Positions 34,703-38,932 of a stretch of 38,932 nucleotides of DNA are shown one piece after another; the stretch's first letter is position 1, and each line of letters begins with the position of its first letter. Both the position numbers and the translations under genes were made by a program. A model generated the notes under the pieces. It was not told where the DNA came from, did not search any database, and saw nothing but the letters and a program-made list of their open reading frames with translations. The DNA is from UBA2020 sp964551435 (lineage in GTDB: Bacteria; Pseudomonadota; Alphaproteobacteria; Micavibrionales; UBA2020): contig CAZKBS010000015.1 of NCBI GenBank assembly GCA_964551435.1, forward strand, positions 1 to 38,932, written 5' to 3'.

Positions 34703-35929
34703 TTATTTCTTCGTTTTGCCAAGCGCACGCAGCAGGCTGAACCCGCCGCTCTTGCCATCATCTGCGGCGCTTTGCGCACCGGAGGCATGCGATGCAACGG
34801 CAAGCAGGGATTTCATGATGTCCTGCGCGGCCTTGTTCTCGCCTGCGGGGCGACCGGTTGTCTCGCCATGCATAAAGATTTTGGGCGCGAAGGGGATTTT
34901 GACCACCGGCTGCATATCCATCAGTTTCTGGATATCCCCTGCGGGAACCTCTTCGGCACCTGGCATGCCCATGCCGTTGAGCACAAGCTCCACGTTCTGC
35001 AAACCGTTGCGGGCGTGTTTGATTTCATTCATCAGTGTACGGCAATTCCGCAGCGCCGCGATATGCGGCGTCGATACCACAACCACATGTACGGCGCGGG
35101 TAATCAGCCGCTTTTGCACCGACGGCGTTGCTGACGACAAATCCGCCACGACAACCGGATAGGTTTTCATGACGCGTTCCATCATCCCCTCGACGCTGTC
35201 GGCATCGGGACCGTCGACCAGCATCGGGTCGCCGCCCGATATCAGCAGCGAGAGATTATCCGTCGATTTTTGAATAATACGTTTGAGATCGTCATCCGAA
35301 CCGGTAAGCCCGATACGCACCGCATCGGCAAATGTCGCCGGTGGTTCGATGCCAAAGGCGATACCTGCAGTGCCCGCGCTGCCCGCCGCATCCACCAGCA
35401 GGGTTTTTTGTTTCAGGTTCTCGGCGATATCCCATGCCAGTGCCTGCGCGACAACGGTTGCACCCACGCCGCCCTTGCTGCCCGTGACGGCGACCAGACG
35501 ACTACCGCTAAGGCCGCGTTTGTCGACAATGGTGCGCGCAATCATGCCGACCATATCAGCCTCGGCAACCGGACGCACCAGATAGTCGCGCACCCCCATG
35601 CCCACAAGACTGCGGTACAGATGGACATCGTTGGTCGGGCCAATAATGACGGCGTCTGTACCCTCGGCGCAGACTTCGGCCAGTGCACCCAGCTGGCTTG
35701 TGAAGGCCTCGCTGATGTCGTCGGTTTCGATGATAATCAGCTCGGGCGAGGCGGCGTGGCGATAACGCTCCACTGCGGCCTCCATTCCGCCGCGCACAAC
35801 CTCTATGCCGACACGGGCAAAGCGCCAGTCGCCGGATATTTTTTGCGCTGTCGCCGCCGTGCCGTCATCAAGCGCGAACACATCCACGCGCGCGGACGGC
35901 AACAGAATAGCGGTAATATCTTCACTCAT
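34703..35929 (-). CDS. cpaE: Tad pilus localisation ATPase CpaE/TadZ
   Basis: A 408-residue protein with an N-terminal receiver-like domain (about residues 60-140, ELIIIETDDISEAFTSQLGA, GVRDYLVRPVAEADM) and a ParA/MinD-type ATPase domain. The P-loop GSKGGVGATVVAQALA (near residues 148-160) has alanine where MinD has the second lysine before threonine. This is the usual CpaE variant. CpaE places the pilus machine, often at a cell pole. It lies 19 bp after cpaD and 11 bp before cpaF. Confidence 0.93.
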   Translation of the reverse strand: MSEDITAILLPSARVDVFALDDGTAATAQKISGDWRFARVGIEVVRGGMEAAVERYRHAASPELIIIETDDISEAFTSQLGALAEVCAEGTDAVIIGPTNDVHLYRSLVGMGVRDYLVRPVAEADMVGMIARTIVDKRGLSGSRLVAVTGSKGGVGATVVAQALAWDIAENLKQKTLLVDAAGSAGTAGIAFGIEPPATFADAVRIGLTGSDDDLKRIIQKSTDNLSLLISGGDPMLVDGPDADSVEGMMERVMKTYPVVVADLSSATPSVQKRLITRAVHVVVVSTPHIAALRNCRTLMNEIKHARNGLQNVELVLNGMGMPGAEEVPAGDIQKLMDMQPVVKIPFAPKIFMHGETTGRPAGENKAAQDIMKSLLAVASHASGAQSAADDGKSGGFSLLRALGKTKK

Positions 35930-35948
35930 CCCTGCTCACTCTCCGGGC

Positions 35949-36608
35949 TTAATTGCCAAGGCCGCTGGCACTGGTGGTTTCAAGCGGGGGCATTTTCTCG
36001 CCCGACATATAACGCTCGGCCACGGCGCCCTGACGGCGGCTGTCACCCGGTTCGCTTCCATCGCGGCCCTGAAGGTCTTCGGGGTTTACGATCATCTTGC
36101 TCATGGCCGTACGGGTTTCGCAGCCGATGCGGTACTTTTGCAGATCTTCCAGCGTGTCGCTCCCCTGATAGCCGGTCAGACGTTGCCCGCAGGCCACCGG
36201 CGGCAAAGCCGCCAGTACATTATAGCTGATGACGGCACGCTCCAGCGCGGCGGCGTCGGTCATGGCGACGTATTCGACTTTTGCACCTGCCGCACCGTTC
36301 TTGGCGAAGGCGGCTTGCCATTCCTTGCCAACGCGGCGGGCCTGCGTTTCATGCAGCGGATCGCCGCTTTTGTAGGGCATCAGAATGTGTATATCGCCGC
36401 GGCCATTGTCGCGGAAATCGGCGGCGATACGTTTCGCCAGCGCTTTATCCGGCGACTGCGCGCTGACGGCCAGCGCGCGCGTTTCCTCGCTCAGGCGCAT
36501 CTGGCCGGTTTCCAGCTGCGAGGGCACGCTGACATCGCAGGCCGACAGCGACAGCGACAGCAGCGCGGCGCAAAGCATTTTGGCAAGACGGGCGGACATG
36601 ATGCTCAT
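35949..36608 (-). CDS. cpaD: Tad pilus lipoprotein CpaD
   Basis: A 219-residue protein with lipobox LSAC (C24) after a hydrophobic signal. The CpaD-type body includes ETRALAVSAQSPDKALAKRIA near the N-terminus and LPPVACGQRLTGYQGSDTLE towards the C-terminus. It is an outer-membrane lipoprotein that works with the CpaC secretin. AGGGAG lies 7 nt before the first ATG. A second ATG three codons in is possible. Confidence 0.88.
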   Translation of the reverse strand: MSIMSARLAKMLCAALLSLSLSACDVSVPSQLETGQMRLSEETRALAVSAQSPDKALAKRIAADFRDNGRGDIHILMPYKSGDPLHETQARRVGKEWQAAFAKNGAAGAKVEYVAMTDAAALERAVISYNVLAALPPVACGQRLTGYQGSDTLEDLQKYRIGCETRTAMSKMIVNPEDLQGRDGSEPGDSRRQGAVAERYMSGEKMPPLETTSASGLGN

Positions 36609-36618
36609 CTTAATCTCC

Positions 36619-38109
36619 CTAATCTACAATATAGCCGTAAGCGCCGTCGTTGCCTACCTTGGCGGGGACGCGATTGCCATAAACGGTATGCAGGTTATTC
36701 ATAAACCGCTGCGAGAGGGCACGATCCGCCGCCGGTACCGGCCTTGCCGCCTGTGCCGGCGCCGATACAGGAGTTACGCGCATTTCGCTATCCAGCTTCG
36801 GCACCACGGGCGGCGCAACGGCGGGCATGGTTGTCGGGGGGGCCGCCAGTCTTGCTTCGCGCTGCGCGGGCGGGGCCATGACGGCATCCGCTTCCGCATA
36901 GGGCTTCACAATATAGGGCGTGACCAGAATAACCAGTTCGCTTTCGTTGCGGGCGAAAGATTTGGATTTGAAAAGCTCGCCCAGTACCGGCACGTTTTTC
37001 GCGCCCGGCATGCCGTTGATGGAATCGAGCGTGTCAGACTTGATAAGACCCGCAATCATGAGCGTGCCGCCGCTGCCCATCTGCACCGTCGTTTCGGCAC
37101 GGCGCACCGTCAGGCCCGGCACGGTGATGCCGACCAGCGTGATGCCGTCTTCGGTCGATTTCGCGGATACTTCCGTCGACAGTTGCAGCGCGATGCGTTC
37201 ATTCGACATGACCGTCGGCGTGAAGTTAAGGGCGACACCGAATTGCTTGAATTCAAGCGTCACGTTGCCATCCTGGTCGCGTCCGACCGGCACGGGGAAT
37301 TCCCCCCCCGCAAGGAAGCCCGCGGTTTCACCGGAAATCGCGGTCAGGTTCGGCTCGGCCAGCGTATTGACCAGACCGTCACGTTCCATCGCCGCAAGAT
37401 CAAAATTGAAAGGCCCGAAGCCGCCCGTCGGGTTCATAATCAAAGAGCCCGTCGCAAACGGCGCCGTCACCAGACCCGCGCCGAGGGAACTGATGCCGCC
37501 ATTCGCCGCGCCTTTGCTGAAATCGAACTGGGTGTCGATGCCGTATTCGCGCAGCACTGCACGTTTGGCTTCAAGCACTTTCACGCGCAGCATCACCTGC
37601 TGTTCGCCGCGCACCGTCATCAAATCGACAATCGGGCGATCGGACGCAGCGGAAAAGCGCGAGGCGAGGTCCCGCACCTGATTGGCGGTTGCGGGTGTCG
37701 AAACCTCGCCGCGCAGGACGATATCCTGACGGATGGTGCCGACCTGAATGTTTTCATTCGGAAACAGCTCGCGCACCGCATCGCGCAGGGTTTTTTCGTC
37801 AACGCGCACGCGTACGGAAATATCGGCCAGCTGGTTGCCTTCGTTGTCAAAGGCCAGAATGTTGGTATCGCCGATTTGCTTGCCGACGATATAAAGACGG
37901 TTGGAGCGCAAGGTACCGACATCCGCCACAGACGGATTGGCGACCAGAACATCCGCGACCGGCGTTTCAAGCTCGATCGTATCGGCCTTGCCCATGGTCA
38001 GGGTCACGGTGCGGGTCATTTTCGCCGCCCCCTCCGCCACAGCAGACAGACCGAGGCAGAGCGCGAGGCCCAGCGGTATCAGCAGCGTTTTATACGAGAA
38101 GCTTTTCAT
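36619..38109 (-). CDS. cpaC: Tad pilus outer-membrane secretin CpaC/RcpA
   Basis: A 496-residue secretin forming the outer-membrane pore for the pilus. It has a signal peptide (about residues 1-27) and an N-terminal pilus domain (VADVLVANPSVADV to IGDTNILAFDNEGNQL). A BON-like domain follows (VRELFPNENIQVGTIRQDIV), then the secretin core (AEPNLTAISGETAGFLAGGE, GVALNFTPTVMSNERIALQL). The closing motif is VPVLGELFKSKSFARNESEL. A proline/alanine-rich tail of about 90 residues follows the core. It starts 2 bp after cpaB. Confidence 0.96.
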   Translation of the reverse strand: MKSFSYKTLLIPLGLALCLGLSAVAEGAAKMTRTVTLTMGKADTIELETPVADVLVANPSVADVGTLRSNRLYIVGKQIGDTNILAFDNEGNQLADISVRVRVDEKTLRDAVRELFPNENIQVGTIRQDIVLRGEVSTPATANQVRDLASRFSAASDRPIVDLMTVRGEQQVMLRVKVLEAKRAVLREYGIDTQFDFSKGAANGGISSLGAGLVTAPFATGSLIMNPTGGFGPFNFDLAAMERDGLVNTLAEPNLTAISGETAGFLAGGEFPVPVGRDQDGNVTLEFKQFGVALNFTPTVMSNERIALQLSTEVSAKSTEDGITLVGITVPGLTVRRAETTVQMGSGGTLMIAGLIKSDTLDSINGMPGAKNVPVLGELFKSKSFARNESELVILVTPYIVKPYAEADAVMAPPAQREARLAAPPTTMPAVAPPVVPKLDSEMRVTPVSAPAQAARPVPAADRALSQRFMNNLHTVYGNRVPAKVGNDGAYGYIVD

Positions 38110-38111
38110 GG

Positions 38112-38876
38112 CTATTCTCCTGCGCCTTCGGGATCCATACGCACAGGCACGTTGATGACCTGCGCGCCGTTATACATACGGATAGTTCCGCCGGCATTTT
38201 TGGTTTTTTTGTTGAGTTCGTTGATTTTCTTGACGACGGCACTGGTGGTGGCGTCGGTGGTGAAGGGGACGGCGACCGATTTCGGCTCATCTTTTTCGCC
38301 CATGCGGCGCAGCGCAAGCGTCAGGTTACCCATGCGCTCGGCAAGCGCCAGAATTTGCGCGCCCTCTTGCGTAACTTCCAGCGTCACAGTTTTACCAACT
38401 TTCGCAGGACGGTCTTCATCCTTGGCGTTCTGGTCGACCGCCAGAACCTTGACGTTGCTGAGGATGGTCTGGCTGGCGAAACGGCGGATAATCTGGTCGG
38501 ATACCTTCTCGTCGATATCGGGAAGGTTGGGCGTATAGGACAAAATCACATCCACGTGATCACCGGGAGCAAGAAAGCCGCCCACCATGGTATTCGCCTT
38601 GACCGGCACCGACATCGCACGCATGCCCGGCGTGATACGCGCGGAAAGGTAGTTGTTGCCCTCTTTCGCATCCGGCACCAGTGCCTGACGCGTCACCGGT
38701 TCGCCCGATTCAATCGTGCGGCGCACGGGTGATTTGAAAACGTCGAGCGCCTTGAAATCGGCATTCTCCGGTGTTTTGCGCACAACGCCCTTGAACGCGC
38801 CCGTTTCCGGCCAGATCTGCCAGCGCACGTCCGTTTCCTTCAGCGTTTCGCCCAGCACGATCTGTTTGTTGGCCAC
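38112..38876 (-). CDS. cpaB: Tad pilus protein CpaB/RcpC, N-terminus uncertain
   Basis: A 254-residue SAF-domain protein. ANKQIVLGETLKETDVRWQ corresponds to the start of the CpaB SAF domain, followed by RRTIESGEPVTRQALVP, ITPGMRAMSVPVKANTMVGG and PGDHVDVILSYTPNL. CpaB normally has an N-terminal membrane helix and about 30-50 residues before this point. Here the frame meets TGA at 38928-38930, 17 codons before GTG 38876, and no ATG lies between. GTG with AGG 6 nt upstream is the only usable start seen. The anchor may be lost, or be in another frame by a frameshift or sequence error near the window edge. Confidence 0.8.
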   Translation of the reverse strand: MANKQIVLGETLKETDVRWQIWPETGAFKGVVRKTPENADFKALDVFKSPVRRTIESGEPVTRQALVPDAKEGNNYLSARITPGMRAMSVPVKANTMVGGFLAPGDHVDVILSYTPNLPDIDEKVSDQIIRRFASQTILSNVKVLAVDQNAKDEDRPAKVGKTVTLEVTQEGAQILALAERMGNLTLALRRMGEKDEPKSVAVPFTTDATTSAVVKKINELNKKTKNAGGTIRMYNGAQVINVPVRMDPEGAGE

Positions 38877-38932
38877 AAGTGACCTGCCCCCTATAAAGGA
38901 GTCCAGGCAGAAGTGTGATTCTGCTATTCATA

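Noticed and set aside
36385..38538. Plus-strand open frame of 717 codons over cpaC, cpaB and cpaD
   Set aside because: Antisense shadow of clear Tad genes; histidine/arginine-rich with no recognisable motif or ribosome site.

Overview
The window looks like chromosomal DNA of a moderately GC-rich alphaproteobacterium. Supporting signs are the Rickettsia/Thermus-type isocitrate dehydrogenase with a C-terminal extension, the Caulobacter-style cpaB-cpaC-cpaD-cpaE-cpaF Tad pilus order, and codon use that largely avoids TTA, CTA and TCA. A Rhodospirillales- or Micavibrio-like host is a guess from gene style only. No insertion sequence, phage, CRISPR array or rRNA was seen.

Layout. Positions 1-2786 (minus) hold the N-terminal 928 codons of a repetitive RTX-type calcium-binding protein that runs off the left edge. 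A tRNA-Leu(UAA) and a small membrane protein follow, also on minus. Positions 3.4-17.4 kb are mostly housekeeping: uvrC and pgsA; a minus-strand nucleoside salvage set (deoA, cdd, and a drug/metabolite-type transporter); nhaA and icd; folD and a YggT protein; an unrecognised exported protein; two cyclophilin-type prolyl isomerases (one cytoplasmic, one exported); and etfB-etfA. A 62-bp near-perfect palindromic bidirectional terminator closes this block.

Positions 17.5-29.4 kb (minus) form a LapA-type adhesin secretion locus. In transcription order it holds a 2241-residue adhesin, a TolC-family outer-membrane channel, a LapB-type ABC exporter and a HlyD/LapC-type adaptor. The adhesin has an N-terminal module, five tandem repeats of about 245 residues, a T1SS-143-like domain, a VCBS/cadherin-like domain, a von Willebrand A domain, RTX nonapeptides and a type I secretion signal.

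Positions 29.8-38.9 kb hold a Tad/Flp pilus assembly locus. Two plus-strand genes (a cysteine-containing protein with a CpaC-type N-terminal domain, and a TadD-like TPR lipoprotein) face a tight minus-strand operon cpaB-cpaC-cpaD-cpaE-cpaF-tadB-tadC across a bidirectional terminator. Pilin, prepilin peptidase and TadE/F/G are not in the window. The adhesin operon and the tadD pair diverge from a 385-bp AT-rich control region with inverted and tandem repeats.

Together the right half encodes two independent surface-attachment machines back to back: a secreted giant adhesin that may be held in its TolC channel and released by proteolysis, and a Tad pilus. The large RTX protein at the left edge could be another substrate of the same exporter. 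The most interesting points are the possible LapG-like cleavage site in the adhesin, the shared control region, the cysteine-containing Tad-associated protein, and the apparent lack of a membrane anchor in CpaB as it can be read here.
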